NCBI GenBank assembly: GCA_022605405.1
Contig: JABYQQ010000005.1
Coordinates: 1,922,001 to 1,986,000 of the forward strand
DNA from: Earliella scabrosa
Lineage: Eukaryota; Basidiomycota; Agaricomycetes; Polyporales; Polyporaceae
Direction: 5' to 3'
DNA length: 64,000 nt
The notes under the pieces are model-generated. The model did no database searches and was not told the origin of the DNA. It saw only the letters and a program-made list of their open reading frames with translations. A program made the position numbers and the translations under genes. Position 1 is the first letter of the stretch; each line of letters starts with the position of its first letter. Shown here piece by piece: positions 1 to 12,411 of the stretch.

Positions 1-1751
1 CGCGAGCGCGACCCTGGTCCAGAGCTCGAGCATCCCGCACCTTTACACCACGGGCCACGGCCGACTATCGCATCGCCACCATCCATCATTCCATTCCACC
101 AGCGCACACGCCGTGGCCGCACCGCACGAAAATATCCAGGAGCGTCTGGCGGTCTGTACATGTGTCAATATTAATCTTATCCCTTGTGGCCTCGCTTGCG
201 GCCAAACGTGATGGTGTATGCTAATTGCGCGGTGCGCGATGAAAGAATGCACGAATGCTCGGGGGACTCATCATACGTGCGCCGTCGCGGCGGCGGCCCT
301 CTCAGCCTCAGCCTCCTCTGACATATCCACATCAACGATCACGTCCCTGGACATACATATATGATATGCACGCCGAGGTGCAGGCTCGGTGCGCACCTCC
401 TCCGAGTTCCCGCTCGCACGGCGTTTCGTTCCCCTGTGCCACTACATACATACATAGGCCCAGTCCACGACGTCGGAGTTATTCGTTGCCTCTGCCCTTC
501 GTGCATCACGTCCACCCTGCTAGCAACTAAGTACTAAGTACTAAGCAGTGGCCCGCGCGCGAGGCCTCTAAAGTCCGCAGCTCGTGTGCGGCGCTCCCAC
601 GCCGAGAATGGTCATTTGCAAACCGACATCGCTTTCGGAGGGGCGACATAAGCACGATGCACTCGATGGTCTGGGAGCGCCATCTCGGTCCCAAGCCAGG
701 TCCTCGAATGTGGCCGTAACGGCTGCGGGACCATCGAAGCTTATGCATCCATGCACCTGTGGCCGTGGCTTCTAGCTCTAACCCCACGCCAAGATAGGAT
801 CGTGCGCAGTGCATAGCGCGCGGCGCATGACCCATTCGTAGTAAGCATACTTGACTCCCAGCGCAACGCGCAACGGGGCGCGCGTCCAGACGTCCCAGGC
901 TTCCGTGCTAGTTGTCGACATTGACATATCCAGATATCCGGCGCTGACACACGCAGACGCGCTCGTGGACACGATGTGTATTTTACAGCTACCGTACACA
1001 GTTGACAGAACAAGCGCTACTCTACTGCATACATGGGCTGCGATGGGATGAGGATTAGAGCACCAGATGTAAAGTTCACTAGAGGATTACTACACCATAC
1101 GGTAAGGAGGGTGGAGGGTGCTCGTAAGCTAAGTATAGGCACAGATGAAGGAATGCAGAATCTCTATACAGCGAATGTGAATGCTAGTGCAGGAGACACG
1201 ATTGAAATGAGCGGATGAGGATGCAGTGCACAGTTGAACCACGATAGGCGACAGAAGACCCGATGAAGAAGAGAACATAACGACCGTGGACGAATAAAGA
1301 TGTGAGAATAGCGTACGACGGCAATGGTGATGTTCCACTTTTAGCACGCCAGCGCGCCGTGTTGCAACGCGACGCGGCGACGAGGCAGCCCAAAAGAATG
1401 GCAGACCCTGGATCCATTCAGGCGGTGGATGTGAGGAAAGAGCGAACGCGCGAGATGCTGTGATAGTTCGTCACCGAATTCGCCAACTGCCAACACCACA
1501 TTGCAGCGGGTGACGGTGGCTGACTGGTGGGCGAGCAGCGCAGTCAGGATATTGGAATGGCCGGACTCCCCGCTGTCTCCCAGGCGTAGGAACCGACCCC
1601 GTCGCACTGTGGGTGGACGCGCGCGCGAAGTCGCATCCACACGAACGCTTCGCGTCAATCACGGAGGGTGCTTGGATTGATGACGGAATGCGACGACGAC
1701 CGAGGGTGGGAGCCGCGCGCGGGGGAATGGAGCGCGGGACCTCAGAGGACC
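1..1751. other. Gene-poor left edge
   Basis: I see no reading frame with convincing codon use, domain motif or splice chain here. A short direct repeat of the unit ACTAAGT lies near 527-544. The stretch probably holds the 3' flank of the minus-strand gene at 1752-2429 and the regulatory DNA of a gene outside the window. Confidence 0.4.
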
Positions 1752-2429
1752 TCAGTGGGATTCGCACCCTAGGGCCCGTCGCCTCGGGCTCGCGCTAGAG
1801 CTATTGCGGGAAGTGCGGGAAGTGTGTCGGAGCGCCTGTGGTGGGCAGCCGCTTTGGATGCTGGCGTTGGTGAGATCGGGAATGATGATCTGCATCGGCC
1901 GCGAACGAGAGGGGGTTGTGGGAGGGGTTCGCACCACGGAGCGTTTTGCTCCGGGGCTGCTGAAGGCTGACGATGGGATTGGGGGCACAGGCGGGATGGA
2001 CACGGTGAGCTGCTGAGGAGGCGGAGGAGAATGGGAACGAGCACGATGAGCTATGGCGATTGAAGGAGTACGGCGGTGAGACCGCCTGGATGACGCACTG
2101 CGTGGAGTGCTTGGTGGGGAAGCAGAAGAGGGAGGCGAACCGGCTGGGTCTTCGGTCTGTGCAGGACTTGTCCTCCTAGTCCCGAACTCGTCTCCATCGA
2201 ACCACAGCTGCTTCTGGATCTTTGGTGTGAGGGTGGCGGGATCTGAATGTGTGAGCTTCTCGAGGAGAGCCGAGCCGACGAGGCGCGGAGGAATGGGTGG
2301 TTCGCTGGGGTGCATCGGTAGTTGTAGACGCGAGCGGGAGGATATTCTGCGCGGGAATGGGGGTGGCGAGGGGAGGGGCGCAGGCACTAGCTGAGGCGAA
2401 GGCATTCTTGGTGGAGGACAGAGAGACAT
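1752..2429 (-). CDS. Pro/Ser-rich hypothetical protein
   Basis: This is a single uninterrupted frame of 225 codons. The protein is rich in proline, serine and arginine and looks largely disordered. Only a short stretch around residues 50-85 (VGSALLEKLTHSDPATLTPK, then a WFDGDEFG segment) looks like a folded or conserved element. I do not recognise the family. Support for a real gene comes from the start codon lying about 75 bp downstream of a TATATA box on the same strand, and from Ser/Pro-Thr-Pro repeats typical of fungal regulatory proteins. The scattered SP/TP and RRS motifs would suit phosphorylation, but that is inference. A further downstream exon cannot be excluded. Confidence 0.45.
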   Translation of the reverse strand: MSLCPPPRMPSPQLVPAPLPSPPPFPRRISSRSRLQLPMHPSEPPIPPRLVGSALLEKLTHSDPATLTPKIQKQLWFDGDEFGTRRTSPAQTEDPAGSPPSSASPPSTPRSASSRRSHRRTPSIAIAHRARSHSPPPPQQLTVSIPPVPPIPSSAFSSPGAKRSVVRTPPTTPSRSRPMQIIIPDLTNASIQSGCPPQALRHTSRTSRNSSSASPRRRALGCESH

Positions 2430-4093
2430 GTGCAGAGGAGGGCTAGTCTGGCGGATGGCTGAGGAGGGGGAGGGCGGGTAGAGACGGAGAAAGGGGGAAG
2501 GCTATATATGCCGCTGCGCGGAGGAGGGGACAAGGACAAAAGAAGGACGGATGAGCTGTCATTGGCTGCGAAGGGAGCGGAGACACGCGCTGTGAAGAAG
2601 ACAGGTGGCAGGACAGACTCGGATTCGAAACAGCAAGTGGTCGACTCGGACAAACGCCGAGGACGCACGGCCGTAGCGCGCACTAGCCAGCCCTGGCTGC
2701 GTGCGCACCCTGCCCAGCACCCTCGCGTCAATCACACCGCTCCGAGCATGCAGATTGATTGCACTCCCCGCGCAATTACAGGCCAGAAGCCGAGTCAGAG
2801 AGCGAATCAGCAAGGGAACACGGCTCGAAAGGGCGGCATGCCCGGAAGAGATGGATGCGAGCCAGACGACGTTGTTCTGCCCACGAAGCGCCGAGTAGCA
2901 GCCTGGTGTAGTTGCATACCTGCCATATCCGGCAGGCGGAAGCATTCGGCACGCCACTCCGCCACATTCGGACTGAGAGCGTCGGTCGTGGCGAGCGAGC
3001 TGCACGCGGGGAATCTGACAACGATCGTCTCGCCAGGCCGCCATCGCTCTCACTCGCCCGTCGTGGCGCCTCGCTCCCAGTGTCATCAGCCCCCTCGTCC
3101 CGGATAGGCAGTCGTCCGGCCACCGTCGACCATCCTTCCATGTCCCCGAAGCCAAACTCTCGATAACCGCCTCGTCCGAGATCTGTTCCCGACTGACTCC
3201 TCCTCGTCCTCCGCGCCCCTCGCCCTCCGTCATCCCCATTTCCCCTTTCGTGGCCACTCCCGCCCATCCCCGCCCGACCACACTCATCCTTCCCGACCCT
3301 AACATGTCAGATGTCTCGCTTATCCCCTCCCTTCTCCTCCTCGGTCTTGACACTTTCCCTCCTAGGATCACGAAAACATCACCAGCGATGAATGCGTCTG
3401 ATTGATGCACACGACGAGCAAGTCTTCGCCAACAATCACGAGAGGCCATTTTGGCCATTGACCGGGTCATGACAATAGCCAAATGTCCAGCGAAGCGCAA
3501 TATCACTTCCGACGCTGCTACCGAGCCTTTGTCCATACACGCGAGAGTGCATGCGGGTGTCATATGAACGTGATTGCACTCTTCCAAGTCGACTGGCTGC
3601 TCCCACCAGCCTCTCACGTTATCGCATTCAGCTGCCTTCTCTTCCGTGTCCTTCCTGCGCCTTCGCGAGCGTAGTCGACAGCCTGTGGGTACCCCCATCC
3701 CTCTCTCCCTCTCCATTCCGGGATCGTCAGACGCTGATCTATCCCCCCCATGGCCAGCGCGCCCGCTTGGGGTGATCAGCGTCCTCAGATCTCCGTCCGA
3801 ATCCGAATCTCTGCTTCGAATTTGGCCCGACATGCAGCCCCCTCTCCCAGGTGTCCTCGTCAGCCACCTGTCTTCGCTGTCAGCCTCCCTCCCCCGATAC
3901 TTATCCGCCCAATTCCCGGTCCCCTGGTCTCCATCCGCCTTCTTCGACCGTCCTCTGGCAGGCCCTGCAGCTCTTCCTCTTCTAGCGTCTAGCTATACTT
4001 GCCCTGGTGGCTCGCCTTCTCTGCCCTTCTCTGCCCTTGCTCCCATCTCGTGCACTCCTCCAGGCGCGGCGACCACACGGCTTCCGACATACA
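2430..4093. other. Divergent intergenic region
   Basis: This separates the minus-strand gene starting at 2429 from the chitinase starting at 4094. Apart from the TATA box near 2503 I see no gene. The long open frame on the minus strand (2559-3833) has atypical composition for a protein and no motif, so I treat it as a chance frame in GC-rich DNA. The last 400 bp are C/T-rich, as expected for a fungal leader. Confidence 0.4.
2503..2508 (-). promoter_or_regulatory. TATA box for the 1752-2429 gene
   Basis: The plus strand reads GCTATATATGCC, so the minus strand reads CATATATAGC. It lies about 75 bp upstream of the minus-strand start codon at 2429, within the usual range for fungal TATA elements. 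Confidence 0.45.
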
Positions 4094-6267
4094 ATGGCGT
4101 CCAAACCCTATCTACTAATTACGGGCCTTCCCCTTCTCTTTCCGCTCTTCGCCCACGCCATGCCTGCACCGTGGGAGCCTCGTGCCGACGCCCTGCGCCG
4201 CCAGCTCGACGCCGCTCCCACCATGAGGACGACCGTGATCGTGGCGGAGACGTCGACCGTGTTCACGACCGTGACGAGCACATTGCAGCCAGCTTCGCCG
4301 CCGCCCGTGGCAGTTCCTGCCCCTTCTCTGCCATCCAGTGAGAATCTCGCCGCGAGCGCGCGCCCGGGCCCCGTTCTCGTCTTTCCCGGTGACGGCGCCC
4401 TGCTTCCGCTTCCAAGCTTGCCACCGTCGTCGACGTCGACGTCTCCGAGCACGAGCACCAGCGCGAGCGCGGGCGCGTCCAGCTCGAGCGTCCCACCCCC
4501 AGCACCCTCATCGTCCTCGCCCAATCTGAGCGCCGACCCTGGCACGACCGTGACGCCGCCTGGCCCAAGCACGCAGGCGGCGCCGCTCGTGATGGCGTAC
4601 TACCCGGAATGGGTCACGGACGAGTATCCCCCGGAGAAGATCGACTTTGACCGGTTCGACTGGATCGACTTTGCGTTCGCCGTGCCCGACGAGGACTTCA
4701 CGCTTTCGTGGGACGGCTCGGACGACGCGCCAGACACGCTCCGGCGTCTCGTCAACCGGGCACACGAGAGCGGGAAGCGCGTCAAGCTGAGCGTGGGCGG
4801 CTGGACGGGAAGCAAGTGAGTCGCGCTCCGTCTCCTTCATATTGCCGTCGTCTCAGTTGGCTTCCTGGCACCGCACCATGCGCGTCCGTCTCTCAATAAC
4901 ACATGCGCTGACTCGGGCCCCCCGCTTCTTCTCGCAGGTACTTCTCGTCCGCGGTGGCGGACGCGCAGGGCCGCGCGACGCTCGCGGACAACATGCTCGC
5001 GCTGTACGCGCAATATGGCCTGGACGGGATCGACATTGACTGGGAGTACCCGAGCCAGGAGGGGAGCGGGGGCAACATCGTGAGCGCGGCGGACTCGGCG
5101 AACTTCCTTGCCTTCCTCCGGACGCTGCGCGCGACGCTCCCGCCGAACGCGACAATCACGGCGGCCACGCAGACGGTGCCGTTCGCGGGCGCGGACGGGA
5201 ACCCGATGGGCGACGTGTCCGAGTTCGCTCGGGTGCTGGACTGGGTGCTGCTCATGAACTATGATACTTGGGGCTGTGAGTGTTCCTTCCTTTTCCTTTC
5301 TCTCTTTCTTGTTTCCCCCTTGTTCCCGCTGCGCAGGCCCCTATCCCTGATTCCCTGACTGCACATCCGTTCGCTTGGTCCGTGCCTATCGCCTGCATGC
5401 GCACTAACATGAAATGCATCCCTCGCAGCATCAAGCCATCCCGGGCCAAACGCGCCACTGAGCGACGCGTGCCAGAACTCGACGCAGGGGAGCGCGAGCG
5501 CTCTGTCCGCTCTTCAAGTCTGGACTGCGGCTGGATTCGACCCTAGCCAGCTCGTCCTGGGCGTTCCCTCTTACGGCTATGTCTCGCGGTCGTCTGAGAT
5601 GCTGCTGCAGACGCGTGGGGGCCCGAGCCGATATGGGCGTGGGGCGCGGGGCCGAAGACGACAGCGGCGGAGACGACGGTTGTCGGGTCTGGGCTGGGCT
5701 TCTGAGGCGATCGCTGGGTTCCTGCCGGGTGCGATTCGGGTCAAGAGCGAAGACGGCGGGACGGACAACGGCCAGGTCCAGTTTCGCGAGCTCGTCAAGC
5801 AGGGCGTCGTCCAGCCGTACTCCAGCATGCCAAGTTCCAGCTCAAGTTCGGACTCGATTTCTTTCTCCGCTGCGCAACCCGGATCCGGCTCTACTGGCGA
5901 CAACATAGGCTATGACTCGACTGGCGACACTCTCAGTCCGGGACTGGCAGCGACTTATGCGGAGACGTCCGGCGGCAGTGTGGGACCCACGGCACTTCGC
6001 GCGGCGATCGAGAACGGCGAGTCAAGGAGCCTGTTCGCGGGCAACGGCGGGTTCGTGCGGATGTGGGACGCGTGCTCGAACACACCGTACCTGCGGTCGG
6101 CGGACGCCCAGCAGATCGTGACGTACGACGACCCGGTGTCGCTGGAGATGAAGGCGCAGCTGGTGCGGGAGGCGGGGATGCGGGGCGTGAACATGTTCGA
6201 CATCCACGGCGACACGGACGAGTGGGACCTGACGGACGCGTTGCGGAGGGGGCTGGGGCTCGTCTGA
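4094..6267 (+). CDS. Secreted GH18 chitinase
   Basis: This family hydrolyses beta-1,4 links in chitin outside the cell or in the wall. Three exons (4094-4815, 4938-5275, 5429-6267) join into 632 codons. Residues 1-20 form a signal peptide ending near FAHA. A Ser/Thr/Pro-rich linker follows to about residue 160, and the TIM barrel begins at VMAYYPEW. The signature DGIDIDWEYP is intact, with catalytic Glu near residue 277, and MNYDTWG and LGVPSYGY mark later strands. I chose the ATG at 4094 because it starts the signal peptide; an in-frame upstream codon at 4007 would add a non-hydrophobic extension. The linker before the catalytic domain is unusual in position and could be O-glycosylated. No chitin-binding module is evident. 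Likely roles are wall remodelling, autolysis or feeding on other fungi (inference). Confidence 0.93.
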
Positions 6268-6920
6268 GGCGCCCGAGTCGGTGTCCGCTTCGATTTGCGC
6301 TTCTGTGCTTCTGTGCGGCGTGCCCCTAGGTTTGTGCTGCGCTCGTTAATCCAATTGTGCTTCTCGAGATGTCTAATGCAAACACCGTCGGCGAGATGAA
6401 GGCGCGTGCCCGTCCGGCCCTCGCGTGCCCCCGCCTTCTGGCGCACCGCGAGCTAAGATCGAAGCGCGATGGGGGGGCAGATAGGGAGCGATGGGACGCG
6501 GGCGTACGCAAGGCAGACGTAATGGCACGCCGAATCGGGGACTGGGCCGCGGTCGTCTGGACACTGGGGACGCGGACGATCAGAGAAGCGGGCGGAGGAA
6601 CCGTCGCGCGCTGCCCCACTGCACGACACGAGGCCCACCGTATTCGGGTGCGCGCGGCCTTCCTGATCGGGCTCCGTGAACCGCGTCTCTCTGTCGAAAA
6701 ATCGGCCGTGTTTTGGTGCACGTCCGCGCTCGCGACGGCTGGACGCGAGCCCCCGCTGACTCGGCCGCGGTGGACTCGAGCTGCAGCCATGTCGCCCGCC
6801 GTCTGGGACGTCCTCCATCCTCCGTCCGACCCCCACGACCCGCTCCCGTTCTCTTTCCCTTTCCTCAGCCTCGACCCCCCGACCGCCTCCAAGACCAAGA
6901 CCGCGACGCTCGATGCGATC
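6268..6920. other. Intergenic region upstream of Myb-like gene A
   Basis: I see no separate gene. An in-frame ATG at 6789 could extend the following gene by 44 codons. I prefer 6921 because the paralogue starts with the matching M-N/D-P motif. Confidence 0.35.
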
Positions 6921-9286
6921 ATGAACCCGCACGCGTACCATCACCCCCAGTTCAACCAAAACGCGTTCTCGAACGCGAACGCCGCGCAGAACGCGAACGC
7001 CGAGTCGGGAAACGCGTTCTTCCAGCAGCACTACCAGCATCAGCCCCAGAACCTCACTCCAGCCCACGGTGGCGCGACAGCGGCGCCGCCTCTGCCCATG
7101 CAGATCCCCGCGGTCAACGTCCAGAACTTCGCCCTCCCTCTCTACTGGCAGGGATGGCACCAGCAGGTCCAACAGGCTCAGCACCCCCAGCACCCCCAGG
7201 GGATATTCGCCGCGAACGCGTCTGGGGCAGGCACGGCACAGGCACAGACCCTGTTGGGTAGCGCGGCGGGCGGGCAGCAGATCCCGCCGCTCTCGCACGT
7301 CTCGCAGATGGCGCACATGCAGCAGCTCACGCCGCAGTGGATGTCGATGCCCCAGGCGCAGATCCAGCTCACGCCCGCCCAGGTCCAGGCGGGCATGGCC
7401 GCCCAGGGTGGCGCCCGCCCTCCGGGCCAGACGTAGACGTCGAAGGCGTCGAGTGCGCTTGGGACTAGTGCTGGACCACGGGGAGATCGAGAGAATGCCC
7501 ATGGTGCGGGAGGGCGTTCGTCTGCGCGTGCGTACTCGTCGGAGGAGAAGGAGCGCCTCCTTGTGGATGCGCTGAAGAAGGGCAAGGCGGTCGGGATGGG
7601 GTCTCGGCGTGCCCTTGAGCAGCTGCAACAGGTGTGTGCGTCCGTGCCTCGTCTTCGTGCACCCGGATCGTACTTAGGGCGCCGTTGCGTATCCGCCAGA
7701 CGAGCAGGCACGTCGATTGGACCCACTACTTGCTGGACAACCTCGAAGACATCGCCAAAAAGGCATTTCTCCATTCCGGTCAGCTGTCGTCTTCGTCGGA
7801 ACCCTCGTCTTCCCCGGATCAGTCTACGACGTCGTTGCCACCAGAGCGCAGACCTGTAGCGTACGTCGTGTCATACTGATGGCTGCTCATCTACTAAGTG
7901 CATGTGCAGTCGCCCGGTGGTGAGATTGGAACCTGCGTCAGTATCCGTGTCAACGACGGTCACCTCTAGAACCAGATCTTCGTCACCTATCCGCCCTCCC
8001 AGTCGTGCGCACGCCAAGACGGTCTACAGGAGCAAGTCCAGCAACAAGGCCGCCCTCCGTCCCTTCCGCGACGACGAATCCGCGCCTTCTGCCCCAATCG
8101 AGAATGAGTCTACCAGTGCTCGTTTCTTGCGCAGGGGCCCCGTCGAGCAATATCACGACTTCACGCACATCCCCCACCTCCCTCCCACCATCATCCCGAA
8201 GCCACCTCGACGCAACTCCGAAGACTTGTCGGATCCCCGCTTCACAGACGAAGACAAGGTGTTCTTCATTCACTACTTGCAGTGGAGGCTGCGTGATGGG
8301 CCCGTGCCCAAGAAGGAGCAGCTGTACGCAGAGCTCGCAAAGCAGGTGAGGAGATCCCGCCGTCCGCCCGGGTCCCGCCCCCTTCTCTCCCACTCTTTCT
8401 CTTCTGTGATGCAGTCGTTGACCGACCTCTCTCGCAGACCCCGCACCACGACGCCGAGGCGTGGAAACGCCACTGGGCCGACGCGCCCGAGCTGCCCGAC
8501 CAGGTGTTCATCGCGGCGCGCAAGCGTGAGAAGCAGGAGGCGGCCTCGCAGGCCGGTGCGGAGGTCTCGGACGAGGGGCCCTCCAGCGGCACGCGCACAG
8601 GCGAGAGCAGCGACGGGGGCGAGGACTGTGATGATCATGATGACGCTGGCACGTTCCCCATGTCTGCGAGCCAGGTGCGCCAAGCGCGGCTCCCGCCGCC
8701 GCCGCGTCGGAGAGCGGGGACGAAGGTCACGGAGGAGGATTTGCGGAGGATGGCGAGGTACATGGTCGCGAAGGTCCCGCCGTTGGGCCAGGCGCGGACG
8801 TTTCAGGGCTATTGGAGGGAGTTTGCGGAGCGCCCCAAGGTACGTGCGCCGTGCTCTGTCCCAGCTCAGCATGATACCGACTGTGACTTGTTGGCATCGA
8901 TACAGAATAAGGCCCGCCGGACACTTGCGGGGTGGGCGTCCGCTGCCAGGGATCATGCCGACGGTCAGTACTCAGTCCTTGACCGCCTGATTCTGTCACC
9001 TGCAATGATCGCTGATCGCCTTGAATGTCTGCTAGAGCTCTCCGTGTACTTCAAAGAATATAACAAGGGGCGACGGGATGCGGATGCGGCAGCCGCAGCC
9101 GCAGCCGCAAAGGTGTGCACTCCTCCACAGCAAGACTCGGGCTCGCCCGTCGCGTTGGGCTCGCGCGCGCCCAGGCCCAAGGCAGAACGTGCGGAGGAAG
9201 GGACGATGACGACTGCGGCGACGCGGAAGCGGCCGTCCGTCGAGGAGGGTGCGTTTCCGGACGAGAAGCGGATGAAGCGCGACTAG
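6921..9286 (+). CDS. Triple Rap1/Myb-like-module protein, copy A (in-frame TAG)
   Basis: Exons 6921-7631, 7700-7860, 7910-8345, 8438-8839, 8906-8963 and 9036-9286 sum to 673 codons. The first third is Gln/Asn/Pro-rich. Three helical modules follow, resembling Myb/SANT or Rap1-type domains: one around SSEEKERLLVDALKKGK (7536-7760), one starting FTDEDKVFFIHYLQWRL with AWKRHW (8239-8510), and one starting KVTEEDLRRMARYM with YWREFAER (8720-9060). The C-terminus is basic (KRMKRD). Exon order and phases match copy B at 9920-12411. Codon 172 (7434-7436) is TAG, yet the same frame continues without a break into module 1. Either copy A is broken, or a small intron removes the stop; weak possibilities are donors near 7383 or 7408 with acceptors near 7485-7493. 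The modules suggest DNA binding (inference); the function is unknown. Confidence 0.6.
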
Positions 9287-9919
9287 TGACCCGGCCGCGG
9301 GTCGATGGGCTTTCTTGGAACGTTCGAGTAGGTCTCGGCTGCTGTACAACAGTACTGTCGTTCGTGTGTGCGCGCTGCTTGCTATCTAGGTGCTTATTTG
9401 GGGCTGGACGTCTGGACCGTCGATCCGGCGAACAGCGCAACTCGGATGCCACGGTTGCTTCGAGTCTCCGTGTTCGCGACTTTCTGAAACGTCAGGCCTG
9501 AGCGGCGTCACCCAGAATGCTCGCGCAGGTTGGAGCGGTTCCTTGAGCCTCGTGCTGCTGGCCCCATGGCGACTCGGAGCCCACGGTGAGACACGGGAAT
9601 AGGAAGATCCAACTTGAAACGACGCTCGCGGCGAACTACAGGAGAAGACCGGAGCGGGCGGACACGTTTAACCCACTGGTTTCCGGATGGTTTTTGAGCG
9701 CGCCTTCTGGGTGGACGTCAGAAGGTACGGACGATAGAGGATGATAGCGGAAATGACAGACTGCCAGATCAGGCTCAACTCCGTCCCGCATGTGCGGTGC
9801 CTCCTCCTCGCTGAGCCAAAGCGTTCCTCCCAGCAAGTAGACCTCTCAGATCTCATCCTCGTCGACGTCGCGTGAGTCGCAGCTCTTCCCCACCACGTCC
9901 CCCTCGAGGCCACCTGGCG
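9287..9919. other. Spacer between tandem paralogues
   Basis: This 633 bp stretch holds no gene that I can support. An in-frame ATG at 9872 could lengthen copy B by 16 residues. I saw no obvious TATA box. Confidence 0.35.
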
Positions 9920-12411
9920 ATGGATCCGAACCGCTTCGTGCACGGGCAGTTCCAAGCCCAGATGGCTCCCGTTCAAGTTGTCCCCACCGGCAGCGCCGGC
10001 GGAGGCTACTTCTTCAACCAGCCCGCCCCTCAGCAGCCGCACGCTCAGCAATATGGTCTGCCAGTGCCTCTGCAGGTGCCCGGGCCTCAGATGGTCGCTG
10101 TTCCGACGACATTCCATTGGCAGCCTGGCGCAGCGTACGCACCAACCCATCATGTCCAGCCTCAGAACGCGTGGATGTCTCAGCCGCACCCTCAGCCTCA
10201 GCCTCAACCTCAACCAGTGCCGGGGGGCCAGATCCAGCCGATGGGATTCGTCCAGCCCGCCGCGCCCCAGCAGCAGCTCGTGCCTGTGAATGACGATCTG
10301 TTCTCCGCGCTCGCCGAGACCTACTTGCGCGAGGCCCGTGCTCGGAAACGTGCCCCGGACGTCAACGGTCCTGCTGGTGAGCCACCCGTGGCAGGCCCAG
10401 CAGCAGCGCGTTCGGATGACAACAAAAACGCGACTCAGACTGGGCCGGCGATCTCGGACGCGCTGCAGCTGTCTGCGGAGGACGAAAAAGTCCTGGTCGA
10501 TGCGCTCAGAGAGGGCAAGGCGAGAGGACAAACCGTCGGCCAGGTCCTCGAGCTGCTACAAAAGGTGCGCTGGGGCTCGTGACTCTTCAGCGCGGACTTG
10601 CAGACTGAGTAATGAGTACTGAACTGTTGTCCACTGGCACCCCGATAGTCGAATGGCCGCCCGCCGGGCACAGTGGGTGCGTTCCCTTTCCGTATTCCGT
10701 GCGTAGTGTCGGTCTGAGCTCTGCGTGCTAACTCGGTGCGGTTCTACACAGGCTGGCAGCACTCGTTCGTGCACAACATCGAGCAGCTGCTCCCCCAGGT
10801 ACAGGTGGTCCCTGCGGCGCGTGAGGGTGGTGTTGCTGCTGCCAGTGGTAGTAGTAATGAGCGCGGTACGGCGCCGTCTATTCGTCATGATCCTAGAACT
10901 TCACGGTAAGAAGCGTGCTGTTGTCGTTGAAACGTTGATCACCATTGACCTGCCAAACCATCCTTGACAGTGGTCACCGCCGCCGTCCCGGCGCGAACTC
11001 GAAAACTCAAGAGAAGAAACCCAAACTCGAGCGCAAACTTGCAACCGCTACTTCTTCGGGAGCCCCACAACGTGAGAACGCGGAAGCTAACGTGAACACT
11101 CGCGGCAGGGCCGGAGACGGATGGAAGTTCGTCAAGGACAACACATCGAACAACTTTCCAGCATCGCGCACGAGCACCAGTTCCTCTGCTAGCGGGCGCT
11201 TGAGGAGAGGCGGCGGACCCGTACCCGAGTATCACGCCGGCACGTACATCCCTCCTGTGCAACCGTCGACGAAGCCAAAGGCGCCGTGCGAGGATCCCCG
11301 GAAGATTCCAAACCACTTCAGCGATGAAGACAAGATCTTTCTGATCCACTACCTCCGCTGGAGGCTAACCCAGGAGCGCGAGCCCGGAGGCACCAGCGCC
11401 GTGCCCTCGAAGGCAACGCTACTGAGGGAGCTGGCAAAGGAGGTGAGTAGCCCCCCTCCCGGGCCTTCCCCCTAGTCATGAGGAGGCGTTCGTCTAACTT
11501 GGTCGTGCAGGCGCCTCACCACGACTTCGATGCCTGGCGCAAGCACTGGGACGCCCACTGCGAGCTCCCGGACCAGATCTACATCGCGGCCCGCAAGCAG
11601 GCGGGAGGTTCGGACGTCGAGTCTGTGCAGCCCGCGAGCTCGGCCAGGCTGACGTCTCTGACGACAGAATCGGAGTCCGATGATGTCGATCCGAGCGACG
11701 ACGACTCGGATAACGGGGACGACGACCCTTCCGCGACTTACGACGACGGTGCGCCTGCTGCTTTCCGGCCGCGGCCGCCCACGACGGGCAAGAAGGTCAC
11801 AGAGCAGGACCTGCGGGCGATGGCCGAGTACATGTTCGAGAAGCGCGCGGAATGGGAGGCCTACAGCACCCACTTGGAGCGGTGGCGGGAGTTTGCGCAT
11901 CGTGAAGAGGTATGTGCACTGTAGGCACGACTCGGAGATGTTTTCATGCAGGGGGGGCGGCCTAACACTGACAGAATATTGTTGTCACAGAACAGTAAGC
12001 GCCGTACGCACGTAGCATGGAATTGCGCCGCGCGATCTTATGCAAAGAGTAAGTCTTGGTATACGTCAATTCGTCCGGCCTTGGTGACCACATGCTGAAC
12101 GCCCACACCCCTGCGTCGTAGAACTCCAAGAGTATTTTGACGAGCTCGTTCGAGCGCGGATCGTGAACGCGTCGGATTCTGAGAACGAAGAGAAAGAAGC
12201 GGAGCGTCTTGTCGCATCTCCGCTCCCTGTGTCGTCTGCGCCTGCTCAGACTTCCCCTACCGCTCCCGCTCCATCTGGCGAGAATAGCAAGGCACGTGCC
12301 GACGAGGGCGGATGGAAGAAACGGATGGCGGAGATCGGAGGGTCCAACAGCGTTCGGGATGACTCGAAGCGCGTCAAGGTGGAGGTTATCGACTTGACTG
12401 TCAGTGACTGA
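9920..12411 (+). CDS. Triple Rap1/Myb-like-module protein, copy B
   Basis: Six exons (9920-10564, 10760-10905, 10971-11442, 11511-11909, 11991-12048, 12122-12411) give 669 residues. The N-terminal 150 residues are Gln/Pro-rich with PQPQPQ repeats. Modules follow as in copy A: SAEDEKVLVDALREGK, then FSDEDKIFLIHYLRWRL with AWRKHWDAHCELPDQ, then KVTEQDLRAMAEYMFEK with RWREFAHREE. An acidic Ser/Asp tract separates the last two modules, and the C-terminus is charged. The 58-nt fifth exon equals the matching exon in copy A, and the preceding exon differs by only 3 nt, so the pair arose by tandem duplication. Copy B is open throughout. From what I recall, such module strings recur as uncharacterised proteins in Agaricomycetes. 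Nuclear, DNA-binding or telomere-related roles are inference from the Rap1-Myb resemblance. Confidence 0.7.

Noticed and set aside
2559..3833. Open frame of 424 codons on the minus strand upstream of the chitinase
   Set aside because: Arg/Gly/Ser-rich with no motif, domain or sensible codon pattern. GC-rich DNA without stops explains it.
6453..7628. 391-codon antisense frame across Myb-like copy A
   Set aside because: Arg/Leu/Val repeats without motifs; mirror of the Gln/Pro-rich coding strand.
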